A DNA stretch of 64,000 nt from Pachyrhynchus sulphureomaculatus (GCA_019049505.1 CM032446.1:187475157-187539156); one strand, 5' to 3'; numbered from the stretch's first letter, positions 34,000 to 45,892 are shown. Made by a program: numbers and translations. Notes: generated from the letters alone by a model not told the origin.

Positions 34000-34988
34000 A
34001 TGGGTCGTCGAACTACAATTACTCATTACAGGCATGGATACAGCCAAAGAGACATAGCCAAAATGGTAAATAAATGTCCGTCAACTGTTCAGCATATCAC
34101 TGAACGTTACCAGAATGAAAATAGAGTCGAAAATAAGTCAAGGTTCGCTCCAAATAAAATCTTCAATGAACGTGAAGAAAGATGGATTTTAAGAGAGGTA
34201 TCAAATAATCCAAAAAAAAGTGCGCCAAAGTTGTGTGCCGAGGTGGAAAGACAGTTTGGAACCCCGAAACAGTTCGACGGATCTTGCGAAATAATAATTT
34301 ACATGGTCGAACTGCTAGAAATAAGCCTTTCATTAGCCAAAGAAATAAACGCGTGAGATTGGAATTTGCCAGAGAGCATATCAATAAAGACTTGAACTTC
34401 TGGAATTCAGTAATATTTGCTGCTGAGACCAAAATAAACTTATTTGGGTCCGATGGAAAAATATCAGTGTGGAGAAAGCGTAACGAAGAATTAAAATTGA
34501 AAAATATGAAAGCTACGGTAAAGCACGATGGAGGTGGAGTGATGTTATGGGGCTGTATGTCATCTGCAGGAGTAAGTAACATGCATTTCGTCGAAGGGAA
34601 TATGAACCAATATGTATACTTGGATCTACTAAGGCAGCATCTCGTCGCTAGTGCCCAAAAATTAGATATTGAAAACAATTATCGGTTCTATCACGACAAT
34701 GATCTAAAGCACACGTCATTTCGAGTCTGCAGTTGGTTGCTTTATAACTGTCCAAATGTTATTAAAACACCAGCTCAGTCACCAGCCTTAAATGTAATTG
34801 AAAATTTGTGGCTGACATTAAAAAATAAAGTAAATAGTGCCCCAATATCAAATAAAACTGAATTAAAAGTAAAAATTACGGAAGCATGGAACACTATTTC
34901 CCCGGAGTATACTAGAAAGTTAGTTGAATCGATGTCCAGAAGATTACAAGCCGTTATTGATAATGAGGGAGGCCCGACCAAATATTAG
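34000..34988 (+). pseudogene. Tc1-like transposase with lost catalytic Asp
   Basis: It starts at MGRRTTITHYRHGYSQRDIA (helix-turn-helix) and shifts frame near 34250, then is open to GGPTKY at 34988. The first catalytic position reads VIFAAETKINLFG where the family has SDE, so the Asp is replaced by Ala. The second Asp is in FYHDNDLKHT and the Glu in NVIENLW. Frameshift plus the substitution rule out activity. Confidence 0.85.
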
Positions 34989-35084
34989 CAGGCTTATTTC
35001 AAATTCTACAGTTTGTTTTTTGGTATATTGAATTTTGCATCATTTAAGCTGTGACGTTAAAATCGCATATAATTTAATTAATTA

Positions 35085-35090
35085 TTTATT
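35085..35090 (-). terminator. candidate poly(A) signal within the Tc1 terminal repeat
   Basis: Read on the minus strand this is AATAAA, ~250 bp past the stop codon of the 1197-aa gene. The sequence 35255-35340 between stop and transposon has no AATAAA or ATTAAA on that strand, so the nearest canonical signal is in the Tc1 element. Confidence 0.3.
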
Positions 35091-35340
35091 GTTAATTAAG
35101 TAAGGCATATTTAAGACAAAAAGTAATTCATACTATTTTAGAAGACTCTTTACTAATTTAATTTCAATAAGTGGTTTTTTCCAAATAAATAAAGAGGCAC
35201 TGAGAACAGTTAGTCTTTTCTTATAGCGACTGTATCATTTAAGCTGTGTCACTGTATGTATATATATATAACCTATTGTGATTGTGCATATTAATAACAC
35301 CACGATGATATTTTTGTAACGTTAAGCAACTTACATAAAA

Positions 35341-37113
35341 TCACCAAAATTTTGAAGACAACATATTGCAATAAATTTTAACTGTGGGATTGTCAACAGC
35401 CTTTAAAATATCGAAAACTTTGGAAAAAATTTCTTTATGCGAGCAATTTCTAATAATTTTGAAGGCAATGAAATAGTTAAAATCGTCGGAACCAGATTTT
35501 AACAGATATAACGCAAAATTTCCCAAGTTAAAATCAGTATTATTTTTTTTAGAAGTATTACGGAAAAAATCGTTAATGGGACTTAATAACAGATCGCTCG
35601 TAAAAGGTCCATATTTCCGCATAAGTCCTTGGAAAAATGTATTAACTTCTTTAGAAAAACTTTCTATATTATTATTATTTTTATATAGATCCATCAATTT
35701 CAGTAAAACATACTGGGAAAAGCATTCTAGGTGGTTATAAAGTCGCTCCCAAGAACTGATAAATAATTTTAAAAAATTGACCTCATTACTATCAAGTTTT
35801 GAATAAACGGCATCAAAAAAGTTTAAAATACGTCCTTTGTTCTCTGTATCCTTGGTTTCACAATTTTTATCCCTGTAACTTTTTAAGATACTAAAAACAA
35901 GCTCAAAGGCCTGTTCATCTAAATAAGCTAATAAATAATTGATTACAAAATAATTCACTGTGGTGGAGTTTAATAATAAATTATTTAACATAAAGTACTT
36001 TTTAATAATATTCTCACAAAAGTTTTTGTTTAATCTTAAAACGAATCTCACTTCATGATTGTTAATAGTATCAATTAAACTATTTCGATAAGGCGTAACT
36101 TCAACCGTTTGCTGTTCAAGAACATCTAGATATTTCCATACATTTTCAATAAAAAAAGGCCTATATTTATCATTAATAACATTAACAGAAATAACCAATC
36201 TTTCTATCATTTCATTGTCATTTTTATCAATAAAATTCATACTATGAATTATAGTTTCTATAAGGGGTTGCAAAGGGTTTTTTAAATAGTATTTCAGCAT
36301 GGCGTCAAATAGATATTTTTTACTGGAAATATTAGTTTCTTTGGCAGAACGCGAAGAATAGCGAGTTAAGGCATTTTCCACTGAGAGCAGCTCAAAACCC
36401 AAAAAGATGGCATGTTTTCTAGCAGATACTGCCCTTGTTGCCAAACTATCTATGTAAGAGGATGCTTTTTCTTCACTAGTTCGATATAACATCTTGTATA
36501 ATGTTGGTAAAATTGACTGAAGATAGTCACCTTGAGAGAAATCCATAATAACTGGTAACAACAATAACGGCTCTTTAAGGTTTTTAAAAATCTTTGCGAG
36601 ATCGCATTGTACTTTATAAATTTTTTTTTGCTTCTTATTATGAAGATCAACTTTCTTCTCACTAGGTGTGTAATCTTTTACTAAATCTAGAAAATCTTTT
36701 GTACTCATTATGTGTGATAAAGCATTAAGGAACTGACTCTTTTGCTCCGACTGACTATCGACTGATACCAAATATTTAAAATGAGCAATTATCATTTTAT
36801 CCCACCCAAGGTGGCTATACTTTTTAATAATAACATAATCCAGCGTAATATACTGATCACTTGAGCCTACTAAAAGCGACAAAATTAAACTGAAATATTT
36901 TGCTATTACATTAGGTTCTTGAATTAGAAAATATGATACCGCATTTTGTTTCACGAACTTAAACTTTTTATGTAAGTTTTTAAAGAAATAATCCATTAAG
37001 TTATTTTCAAAAATGTTTCTTTGGGGTTTTGTAATGATTTTAAGAATGTAAGCATCAAGCTTGCCTAGTTTATCTTGGTCTAGGATATCAAAAAAGCCAT
37101 CTTCATCAATCAC
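35341..37113 (-). CDS. unknown 1197-aa helical protein, exon 4 (residues 608-1197)
   Basis: The terminal exon follows a T-rich acceptor (TTTTTTTGTAG) in phase 0 and ends with a stop after SSKFW. With exons 38672-40058, 41068-41266 and 54970-55204 it gives a complete 1197-residue protein. No signal peptide, membrane segment, zinc finger or catalytic motif is visible. It is Lys/Asn/Leu-rich and appears almost wholly alpha-helical, with repeated hydrophobic pairs and a tandem-helix look, so an alpha-solenoid scaffold is my inference. I do not recognise the family. It is the only large intact host gene in the window and a decayed second copy of its 3' end lies nearby. Confidence 0.85.
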   Translation of the reverse strand: MIDEDGFFDILDQDKLGKLDAYILKIITKPQRNIFENNLMDYFFKNLHKKFKFVKQNAVSYFLIQEPNVIAKYFSLILSLLVGSSDQYITLDYVIIKKYSHLGWDKMIIAHFKYLVSVDSQSEQKSQFLNALSHIMSTKDFLDLVKDYTPSEKKVDLHNKKQKKIYKVQCDLAKIFKNLKEPLLLLPVIMDFSQGDYLQSILPTLYKMLYRTSEEKASSYIDSLATRAVSARKHAIFLGFELLSVENALTRYSSRSAKETNISSKKYLFDAMLKYYLKNPLQPLIETIIHSMNFIDKNDNEMIERLVISVNVINDKYRPFFIENVWKYLDVLEQQTVEVTPYRNSLIDTINNHEVRFVLRLNKNFCENIIKKYFMLNNLLLNSTTVNYFVINYLLAYLDEQAFELVFSILKSYRDKNCETKDTENKGRILNFFDAVYSKLDSNEVNFLKLFISSWERLYNHLECFSQYVLLKLMDLYKNNNNIESFSKEVNTFFQGLMRKYGPFTSDLLLSPINDFFRNTSKKNNTDFNLGNFALYLLKSGSDDFNYFIAFKIIRNCSHKEIFSKVFDILKAVDNPTVKIYCNMLSSKFW

Positions 37114-38671
37114 CTACAAAAAAAAAGTCATACAGCAGAAAAACTAGGGAATTACGATTGTATAAATTTTTATCAATTATACAGAAATACCAGAAAAATA
37201 AATCAAACCTTTTTGCAACAATAATTGGAAATAATAGGCAAGTATATGTCAAATACACTTTTAGCAGAAATTTGGAAAATTTACGTATGTATACAGCATC
37301 TAAAATAAAAGTAAAATTGCTTTTCTTGTTTACATACATACATACATTCACAACTGTATACATAATAGGATAAAAAGAGCCCATAGTTCTGTGTTCAACA
37401 ATGGTAGTTTTAAAACTTAGCTATTATACTGTTGTTAATTTAAGACCAAAGTTGTCACAGGGGTCACACTAAAATAATAGACAGACCATAAAAAAAGTTT
37501 CTTAGGTCATCTAGCACCAAGTTTGTCTACTGACACAAATTTTAGATTATCGTATTTCTAAATGGCTAATTTATATGTTTCATTCTTATTACCATCTATT
37601 GACTTTCTTAAGAACTATTATAACTTTAAAGGATGCCCAGATTAAGACAGGTAGAGGTCGTACTCTGCAAGAATCAAGTACTAAAAATTGTTTTTATATA
37701 TTTTTGATGACTTTTTTATAATTCAAAAAAAAATCCTAATACTTTCATAAGTTTTCGAAAAAGAATCTGTTCAAAAAGGAAAGGAAATCAGCAATTTTTA
37801 AAGTCAAATGACAGATACCTATCTATTTTTTCCCTGGCGTGATTGTACCCTCGAAACGTCGTAGTGGTGGACGTTTGTTAAAATAAAAGCTGCGTACCCA
37901 AAGAAATTTAAATTTAACGCGGTCCTCATGTGCACACACTTGAAAGGACTAAAATTATTAAAATTGAAAAAATTCGTTGTGATGTGGGTAACACAGTAAG
38001 TACATTTAAAAAACGTAGATGACCTTCCAGTTCGAGGGAAAGCGAGATCGACGACAAGTAATCAAAGAAAACATTCTTGCAGCCATTTGAAAATAATTCT
38101 ACTCTTCGACTATGCCATACCAAAAATAAACTAGCGAGGATATTCAACATCAGTATTGAGATTATCACGCAACGTTTACACGAGGTGAATGTGTCGTACC
38201 GTTCTGCGAGCTCGAAACCACCCTCATAGAATCCTACATCCAGAAATGTATAGGCTAGGCGAGCGAAAATAGTGATCCCAATTAGTAATTTTTATGACAT
38301 TCTCTCTGATGGCATTATTACGATGGATTGCCATCTTTCAATGCCAAACCTATCGAAACCATGTGGAATATCATGAACTCCAAGCTTGCAAGCAAGCGTT
38401 CTTTACAATTTGAAGGACCTTTAAAGGTTTATTGGGAAAATAGGGAGTCCAATTTCCATGTAACACGCTAAAAAACTGATGAAAAGTATGCTCCAATGGT
38501 GCCTGGTCATTTACAACAGAAGCGCTATTAACGTCTACTAATAAATGTGCTTTAGCATTTCTAGTGTACTTTTATGTAAAAAATATCTTGTGAACTTATC
38601 AAAAAATCACCGTTCCTTTTTTTACCCTTGAAAATATAATAATGAATATATAAATGTCTAAACTATCTTAC
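37114..38671 (-). other. intron 3 with a decayed Tc1-like relic
   Basis: Plus-strand scraps at ~37860-38520 resemble a Tc1 transposase: an IITQRLHEVNVSYRSAS stretch like the end of the DNA-binding domain, and NAKPIETMWNIMNSKLASK like the catalytic Glu block (NPIENLW). Many stops; no ends found. The rest of the intron is unassigned. Confidence 0.45.
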
Positions 38672-40058
38672 CTTTAATGGGTTATCAGAATAAAAAAAAT
38701 TGTAAAGCATAATTTCTCCTATAACAAAATATTTACGTTTTTGAGGATCTTGTTCAGCAAAAACGTTATTAATGAAATCCATTATAGGTTCACATTTATT
38801 CAAGTCGATCCACAGTTTGTTTAAAGTTTTATCCGTTCTAACACCCTTGTTAAAATTGACAATATCATAAAACAATTTCTCTATAACAATCAATTTTTGT
38901 GCAGGTTCTTCAAATTGTAATGTAGGCCATATCTTAACAATATGTAATAATATATTTCTTTCTGCTTCTTCCGACTGAGGTAATAGTCTAAATCTTCTGC
39001 CAACATTACAACAATCTTCATAATATTGCTTAACTGGTCCATCAAGAGGAAGTTTCTTTAGGTATACAAATAATAAATATTCAGAGATCATATCGAAATT
39101 TAATCTTTCTTCCTTTATTCTTTGTATGTCTATTATTTCATTGATGTATTTCCAATGATTCTCTGTAAGCAAATCATATTTAACATTTTGTGCAATATGT
39201 GAAAGCATATTTCGTCGTACAGATTCGTCTTCATTGCGATGCCTTACACAGATATATTTTAACACTTCTTCGTAAGTTGAATAGTCATTATTTTCAAAGC
39301 AGACCGATATTAATTCGTTTACAAATTGAGCTCTTGTAGAAATATCAGCTGTTACGTTGATTTTATCCCTCAATAAAGCGACAGTCTTCTTGGGTTCACA
39401 GTATTTTATATACTGCAAAGCTTCTTTTTCAAGATATTTTATTTCTGCCCACTTCTGCTTAAGTTCTTCAGGAAAATAATTGGCAAGGGTTTCATTAAAT
39501 TTATCTAAATGTTCGATAATTTCTTCATTATAGGCTTGCTTAAAGGATTGTGACAGTAATTCCCATCGCCTTTTTACTGGGTACTTGAGCAAATAAGACA
39601 CTAATGTTTTAATGGACCAGTAGTGGTTTTCAATTTCTTCCACATCAGCAGGAAATAATTTAAAAAGGTACTGCTTATCGAAGTCTTTTATTTCACGAAC
39701 TACGGCCGTCTTATTCCAGATAGAATTGTTTATATCATTTAAAACTTCCTCTCTGTTATTTCTTATCACCGCTCGTGTCGTGAAACGACCTAGTTTTATA
39801 TTTTTTTTGTGTAACCCTAATTCAAAATACAGATTAGGATGTTTCCATCCCAAGTAATTTAAAAAGTTAATATTGTCGAAGTCATGCCTTTTGTTTTTCT
39901 TATATTCTTCAAAGTAGACTTTTATTAGATTAGTATCTTTTTGTAACAATCGTTTTAGTTGTTCAGATGATAATATGATGTTGTTGCTTCTTAAAACATT
40001 TATAATTTTCTCTAAGGAACAACTCGACAGAAAAGGTGTAGAGTGAAATAAACCATAT
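38672..40058 (-). CDS. unknown 1197-aa helical protein, exon 3 (residues 145-607)
   Basis: A 1387-nt exon between TATATTTTCAG and a GTAAGA donor. The two bases from exon 2 plus its first base encode Arg145, and it ends in phase 0. It begins YGLFHSTPFLSSCSLEKI and ends YNFFYSDNPLK. The reading extends upstream of the first Met (in RLLQKDTN) to the acceptor, so that Met is not the gene start. Charged, helical sequence throughout; no recognised domain. Confidence 0.9.
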
Positions 40059-40884
40059 CTGAAAATATAAATAAGTGACTCAGAATCTAATCAGTAACAA
40101 AAAAGACACAATTCTATTCGAGTTATACTGGATGATCCATTAGTTACAGAGTAACTTCTAGTTAAATCATGACAAAGGGAATCAAACGGTAGTCGATCAG
40201 TATAGTATAGTACAAGAATCGATGACTTACAGCACACTTAAATCACTCGCAGGCTGGAAAAGGTTAGGTACTCTGTTGATTTCCAGTTGAGAGAACGCAT
40301 ATCTAAAAACTTGTGTGGTTCTCGTAGAAATTGTAATTACCTGAATCTTAAGACAAAATGGAATGATTAACTAGCCTGAAAACCAGAGGAACGTCTTTCT
40401 CTTGGTTAATAGTAATTAATAGTAGAGTAGCATTATTATGGTGAGGCGCATACGCATTATGCAGAAAGATTACAACAAAAATAGTTGATTTGTAATTTAA
40501 ACTTTAACTTCCTGCTAACCATACTGTTGGGAAAATAAAAAAAATTATCAATCAGATATTTAACATTTTATGAAATTTCATACAGTGCGGTTAAACCAAA
40601 GTACGGGCGACATAAAAGAAAACTAATAACGGAACGTTGAATTAATAGTCAACAAATTATAAGTGGTGGGATTATTCCTCTATTTTCGAGCAGGAGTTGG
40701 CAGTTCTCTGAAGAAATAGGGGTTTTGTACAGCAATGACAGTAGTGGATCAACTGAGGCCTAATAAATTATCCACTCTCACAATTCCCAGAGCAGAAATG
40801 AAAAGCAGAAACAGGAAAATCAGTTATGTCTAGACACTTTGGTGCGCTTCATTGTTTTGAATTCTCTACATTCAAAAGTATCTA

Positions 40885-40915
<31 letters not shown>

Positions 40916-41067
40916 AGAATTCAAGGCTTGCACAACAATGAACCATTCTGTGTAAGTAAACAGGGTCATTGTAGAGATGAGCGAAATTTTTTTATGAAAT
41001 ATTGCAATAAATTTTAGTTTAAGAGTTATGATAATTGTTTATATACATATCTGACCCTCGCTCTTAC
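40059..41067 (-). other. intron 2 with a (TATC)n microsatellite
   Basis: AT-rich intron with a ~31-bp (ATCT)n run at 40885-40915; no other structure recognised. Confidence 0.7.
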
Positions 41068-41266
41068 CTCTCTAAAATTAGATCAAAAACTTTGTCCATT
41101 CTTTCTTCACCCAATGCAAGAGAGAGCTTTTTTAAAACTTTTGTTCTTACAACGTAAGACAAAGATGGTAGAAACTTATTTACTATGTCATCTTCAGTCA
41201 TATTCTTAAAAGCCTCTTGGAAAAACCATTGTTGCTTTAGTATCTTTTTTACTAGCACTTCATTAC
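41068..41266 (-). CDS. unknown 1197-aa helical protein, exon 2 (residues 79-145)
   Basis: A 199-nt exon, acceptor TTTATTTTTAG and donor GTAAGA. It joins exon 1 by a split Gly codon and exon 3 by a split Arg codon, both in frame. It encodes NEVLVKKILKQQWFFQEAF and LSYVVRTKVLKKLSLALGEE, helical and amphipathic. It is separated from exon 1 by 13.7 kb of transposons. Confidence 0.85.
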
Positions 41267-41529
41267 CTAAAAATAAATTTTAGTAAATCAAAACTCGATA
41301 ATTGGTTGGCCAGTTAAAACAAACGTAAGTAAAAACATTTGGTTAAGAGATTAGAAGTTTCCGAGTATTTGTGAAAATGGTACTCCTATCAAAAATCCAA
41401 AAAGAGGTAAATAAGACAGACATATATGCCAGAATTCGTATTCAATGGTACCTAAGTAAATATAAATGTTACAATAGAGGTTTTCATGGATGATGAAATT
41501 TAATACATTAAAATTCCGGTTTTAATCCG
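41267..41529 (-). other. proximal part of intron 1
   Basis: Unassigned AT-rich sequence between exon 2 and the Penelope C element. Confidence 0.6.
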
Positions 41530-41539
41530 TTCGTCGAAC

Positions 41540-41590
41540 AATGAATTTGCACGACGTTTCGCCAAAATCTCATTTGGTATTTTCAAGTGC
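41540..41590 (-). ncRNA. degenerate hammerhead-like end of Penelope C
   Basis: The minus strand reads CTTGAAA in place of the CTGANGA core, then CCAAAT...ATTTTGG (helix II with a bulge), GCGAAACGTCGTGC. The GAAAC-GTC part is canonical, the first core block is not, so activity is unlikely. Confidence 0.4.
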
Positions 41591-42320
41591 TCCTGCTGCT
41601 GCTGCTACTCGATACTTTGACCTTGCTGCTGCTGCCGCTTGAAGCTAACTGAGAGACCGAAATGCGGTTGGCGTCTACATAGATTGTAGGTGGGGGGGGG
41701 GTCGGGAGTGTTTGTCTGACCATTCGTGTTTGCCGGCTGGGTGCCCGTATCAGTTGTAATTACCGGTTCCGGCGCTATGCTGACTGTTGCCTTCTCGATG
41801 TTTTGGTTATTCCTTGGTTTAGCTAGTAGACCCTTCCATGTAGTAGTGATATTCAGTGCATCATCCAGCTTATTTAGTTGTCCATTCTTTTTGATTTCCA
41901 AGGTTTCTCTGACTATGCATGTTTTATAGTGTGAAATCGAGGCTATTTGTTTAGATCCCTCAAAATTGAAAACGAGCTGATGTTAGTTTGTTTTTCATAC
42001 TTATTTTACGTTCTTCGATCCGGGTGGAGATTCTTCTGTTTCTTTGTTCTATGTACAATTTATGGCAGTCTCCGCATGGGATTCTGTAAACTCCATGGTT
42101 TTCCAGTTTTCTCTCGTCTTACCCAGGATGTTTGCCAGAGTGTTTTGTGGTTTGTATGCTGTGCCTATGTTGTGCTTTCTTAGGACTCTTCCAATCCTAT
42201 TTGTAACTCCTTTCACATACGGTAATAGGACTCTGCATTGGTTGAGGTCCCGTTCTTCTGTCCTTGTCTGTGGATGACGCTGTCTTTCAAATGCTCTCCG
42301 TACGCACTGATCGCTGTAAA

Positions 42321-42652
42321 TTAACTCTTTCTATTTAAATAGGTCAGGAAGTTATCTAATTCATTTTGTCCATGGGGCCAAATTATAAAGATGTCATCAA
42401 CATATCGTTTCCAGAGTTTGGATTTGAGTGGTGTGTTTTTAAGGGCCTCTGTTTCAAAATACATCATATAGAGATTGGTAATTACTAGTGAAAGGAAAGA
42501 TCCCATGGGCGCTCCATCTGTTTGTTTGTATATCTGACTGTTGAAGACAAAGCGGGTATGTTTTAGACAGTGTTCCGATAGTTCTACAACATGAGCTGGC
42601 AAATTCTCGTTCATTGCTACTTGGTATAATGCTTCATCCACTGGAATACTAG
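42321..42652 (-). pseudogene. Penelope C reverse transcriptase, catalytic part
   Basis: An open stretch of 106 codons holds the RT palm: QIYKQTDGAPMGSFLSLV and WKRYVDDIFIIWPHG. A stop precedes it (SL*PSIPVDE), where the hAT-free reading otherwise continues from 45232. It is followed downstream by frameshifted endonuclease sequence. Confidence 0.8.
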
Positions 42653-42685
42653 GCTAAAGTGAAACAACATCTAGACTTGCTAGAA

Positions 42686-45215
42686 CAGGGGTGCTCGAAC
42701 GGTCGATCGCGAGTGCATTCTGAGTCGGTCTCGAGAAAAAAATTCCGATATAGAACTATTCACAGATTTTGTTTTAGGTAACTAAAACAAAATGTAATGA
42801 ATAAACTACTAAAATTTATTCGATCCACAATTAGGCGAGAATAACCCCCTCATCACTTTCTTTTATCGTAATAACCCCCTGCTAGCGGCAAAAGGCGGCT
42901 TTATCAAAGGAATGCGCGGCACTTGTCAAAAAAAAGCCGCGTTTTTGATTCCCGCCGATTTTTCTAGAAATTTCGGACGGCGTGTTTGACGGGAACATTC
43001 GAGACTTCGTTCGCGCCGATATAAATGTTGCGCCTGCAGGAATAGGAGTCAGTCTGAGTTGTAACTTGAAGGCGATACATCGATACAAAGTTTTTAATAA
43101 ATAGTCCAAAATGAGTGCGGCGAAGAAAAGTAAAACTTATCATTTTAATAAGGATTGGGAGGAAGAATTTTTCTTTTGTATGGTAAAGGATAAGTGCATT
43201 TGTCTCATTTGCCGTGCGTCAGTTGCAATACCTAAGCGTGGGAACTTAGAGAGGCATCATAAAACGGTTCATAAAAACTATGAAAAGGATTTTCCGTCAC
43301 AGAGTGAATTAAGAAAACGAAAAGTACGTGATTTGATAATTTGTTTGAAAAAAGAACAAACCATGTTCACAAGACTAGCCAAACAATCAAAAGCTGCAAC
43401 GATCGCGTCATTTAAAATATCTCATATATTGGCGAAACACAAGAAACCATTTGATGATGGATTGGTTGTGAAGGAAGCATTTATTGAAGCGGCTGAGACT
43501 TTATTTGGAGATTTTAAAAATAAAACAGAGATTATGTCTGCTATTAGAGAACTTCAGTTATCTCGTCCGACTGTCACAAGGCGTGTTGAAGTCATGAGTC
43601 AGGACATGGCAGATAATAAACTAAAACATGATATCATGGAATGTACATACTTTTCTTTACAGTTCGACGAATCCACCAATATGACAGACACTGCCCAGTT
43701 GTGTATTTTTATTCGAATGGTATTCAATGACATGTCGGCTAAGGAAGAGTTTTTGACAAAGGAAAGACCCGTGGCGAAGACATATATGACGTTTTCTTCA
43801 ATTTTGTAACAAAGTACAAGCTACCAATATATAAACTAGTGTGCATTACAACCGATGGAGCACCAGCAATCACTGGAAACGAAAACGGTTTTGTGGCATT
43901 GTGTCGAGCTAATGATGATTTCCCTTCATTTTTCTCCTTCCATTGCATTATACATCAACAAGTTTTGTGTTCAAAAGTTCTAAACATGGAGGAGATTATG
44001 GGCATTGCAATAAAAATTGTGAATTCTATCCGTGCACGTAGCTTGCAACGACGGCTCTTTAAATTGCAGTTGGAAGATAGTGAGTCAGCTGAACACACTG
44101 ATTTAGTTCTTCACACGGACGTCAGGTGGTTGAGTCGCGGAAAATTCCTAGAAAGGTTTCAAGAATTATTGCCCGAAATAACAGCTTTTCTGGACGAAAG
44201 AGGTGATGACACATATGCTGAAAAACGGGAAATGGCTGACTGATTTGGCATTTTTGACAGATATCACAATGCATTTAAACACCATTAATTTAGAGCTTCA
44301 AGGTAAAAGAAAAACTATTATTGAGATGATTAGCGCAATAAACGCATTCAAAAGTAAATTGCAACTTATGAAAGATCAACTGAAAAGAAAGGATCTGAAA
44401 AATTTTCCGTCTTTGAAAGCAAGGATTCCTCAGTTGAATTATGATATTTATGAGGCAGAATTATCAAATATTTTGGGCCAATTCCAAATACGTTTTTATG
44501 ATTTCAGTAAACTGGCAAATATCACATCATTTATGAGTTATCCTTTTTCGTGTAAAAACATTGAGGAATTAGCTACTTAAATAGCAAGTCAGTTTAACCT
44601 GGACTCATGTTCTGTTGAAAATGAGTTAGTGCAGATTATATCAGATATACATCTCAAAGCCACAGCATCTGATACAAAATTGTGGTGTTTTATATCTGAA
44701 GATAAATATCCGAATCTAAGGCAAATCGCCCTTCAACTGACAGCAATGTTTGGATCAACTTACTTGTGCGAGTCTGCATTTTCTGAAGTGAAGATAATTA
44801 AGTAAAAATATCGCAATCGACTAACTGACGAACATATGTCATCATGCTTGCGATTAGCACTCGGTAATTACGTACCATCTTATGAAAAGTATGCCGAGGA
44901 CATGCAGTGCCACGCTTCAACATCCAAAGTCACTCTTTAGTTAAGTTTAGACACTAGAACTCGTTTGTTTTGTAAGAACTAATAAACTCGCAATTTTGAA
45001 TAATTATGAGTTTTTTCATTGACATTTTAGAGCAGACCTACACTTACCTTGACTAAAAAAATGTATATTGTGCGGAAAACTAATATCTATGCAACGATAC
45101 ACCCTACCTAGACGACAATCCTGCATCACACTTACTTGCAGCCTCTCAAAGTCGTTCGATCGTAGTCTAACAATATTGAGGTAGATCGCCAGCAGTTCAA
45201 GTTTGAGCACATCTG
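42686..45215 (+). mobile_element. hAT element with 8-bp target duplication
   Basis: Perfect 8-bp repeats TGCTAGAA (42678-42685, 45216-45223) flank the insertion. The ends are CAGGGGTGCTC and, reverse-complemented, CAGATGTGCTC, typical of hAT elements. It is 2.53 kb long and sits inside the RT of Penelope C. Confidence 0.9.
43111..44939 (+). pseudogene. hAT transposase (ZBED/GTF2IRD2-like), broken
   Basis: It starts MSAAKKSKTYHFNKDWEEEF. A BED-like finger (CLICRASVAIPKRGNLERHHKTVH compressed around C-x2-C and H-x4-H) is followed by the RNase H-like core: LQFDESTNMTD (first Asp region), CITTDGAPAITG (second Asp), FHCIIHQQVL, DVRWLSRGKFL, and a C-terminal dimerisation domain (FGSTYLCESAFSEVK). 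Two frame changes (~43806, ~44220) and in-frame stops at 44578 and ~44803 inactivate it. This group of hAT proteins has been domesticated in other animals, but here the gene is clearly decayed. Confidence 0.85.
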
Positions 45216-45614
45216 TGCTAGAATGTCAGTCTCCTCTAGTTGAATATCTCTGATTATGTTCGTGAGGTGTTCGGAGTTTTTGATGTATGAATTAGCACTT
45301 TCAGCGGTTGGTTGCATGATCTTTGACAGATGCTTTTCTAAGTTCTGTGTAAGTGAGGCCACCGTACTAACAATAGGTCTAAGGGGGACGTTAAGCTTGT
45401 GTATCTTTAGTAGGCCATACAACTTTGGGCATCGTCTTGATTTCTCTCTTGAAATTATGAGCCTTTCAACCTCTGGTCTCAAGTTTGCAGCTTTTATTTT
45501 GGCCTTTGTAGTTTTCTCCAGATATCTTGTAGGGTCCCTGGTAACAGGCTTGTAGGTGTCGTCTTGTAGAATGGTTTCCATTTTTGTCATGCAGTCTTCG
45601 GTATTTAGGACCAC
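45132..45614 (-). pseudogene. Penelope C ORF, N-terminal part up to the hAT insertion
   Basis: The frame starts in the NATVVLNTEDCMTKM region and runs through SRRCPKLYGLLKIHKL and LRPIVSTVASLTQNLEKHLS. It is cut at ETDILA by the hAT element; codons after 45215 belong to the hAT terminus. The Penelope N-terminal region continues upstream to 45832 after one stop at ~45737. Confidence 0.75.
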
Positions 45615-45832
45615 TGTGGCATTGTCCTTGTCTGCTAGTAATATGGTGATGTTTTTGTTTTTCTTGAGCGCTTGCAGAGCTTTCCGTTCTTCAAATTTGA
45701 GGTTTGGCTTAGGAGGTTTGCTTGTTCTCAGGATTTAAGTTATAACTTGTCTTATTCTTTCAGTATTTTCTTCAGGCATGGTATCTAGTACAACCTCTAC
45801 ATTTGAGATTATATCTTCAACTGGGATTGATT

Positions 45833-45892
<60 letters not shown>

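Larger units (their letters stand above)
33669..35254 (+). mobile_element. Tc1-like element with long IR/DR ends, left tip missing
   Basis: The right end is CATTTAAGCTGTGTCACTG followed by TA and more TA repeats. Inverted terminal sequences (AAGAAAAGACTAACTG... and CAGTTAGTCTTTTCTTATAG) extend ~200 bp and include an inner GCATCATTTAAGCTGTGACG motif. The left tip begins within the repeat at GATGCAGTTG; the outer ~24 bp seen on the right are absent. It lies just downstream of the 1197-aa gene. Confidence 0.85.
41530..45832 (-). mobile_element. Penelope-like element C, split by a hAT element
   Basis: Minus-strand order: N-terminal KSIPVEDIISNVE (next to the TA tract), ITILLADKDNATVVL, CPKLYGLLKIHKLNVPLRPI, then across the hAT insertion to SIPVDEALYQVA, IYKQTDGAPMGSFLS, RYVDDIFIIWPHG (RT active site YVDD), and a decayed GIY-YIG tail to ~41605. 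A hammerhead-like end is at 41540-41590. Removing the hAT and one 8-bp copy gives uninterrupted RT reading across the junction. Several stops elsewhere. Confidence 0.85.

Noticed and set aside
40885..40915. (ATCT)n run as a possible CRISPR-like or regulatory array
   Set aside because: Simple tetranucleotide microsatellite with no spacers.
41726..42277. Plus-strand frames resembling secreted or membrane peptides
   Set aside because: Antisense shadows of the Penelope C endonuclease and RT region.
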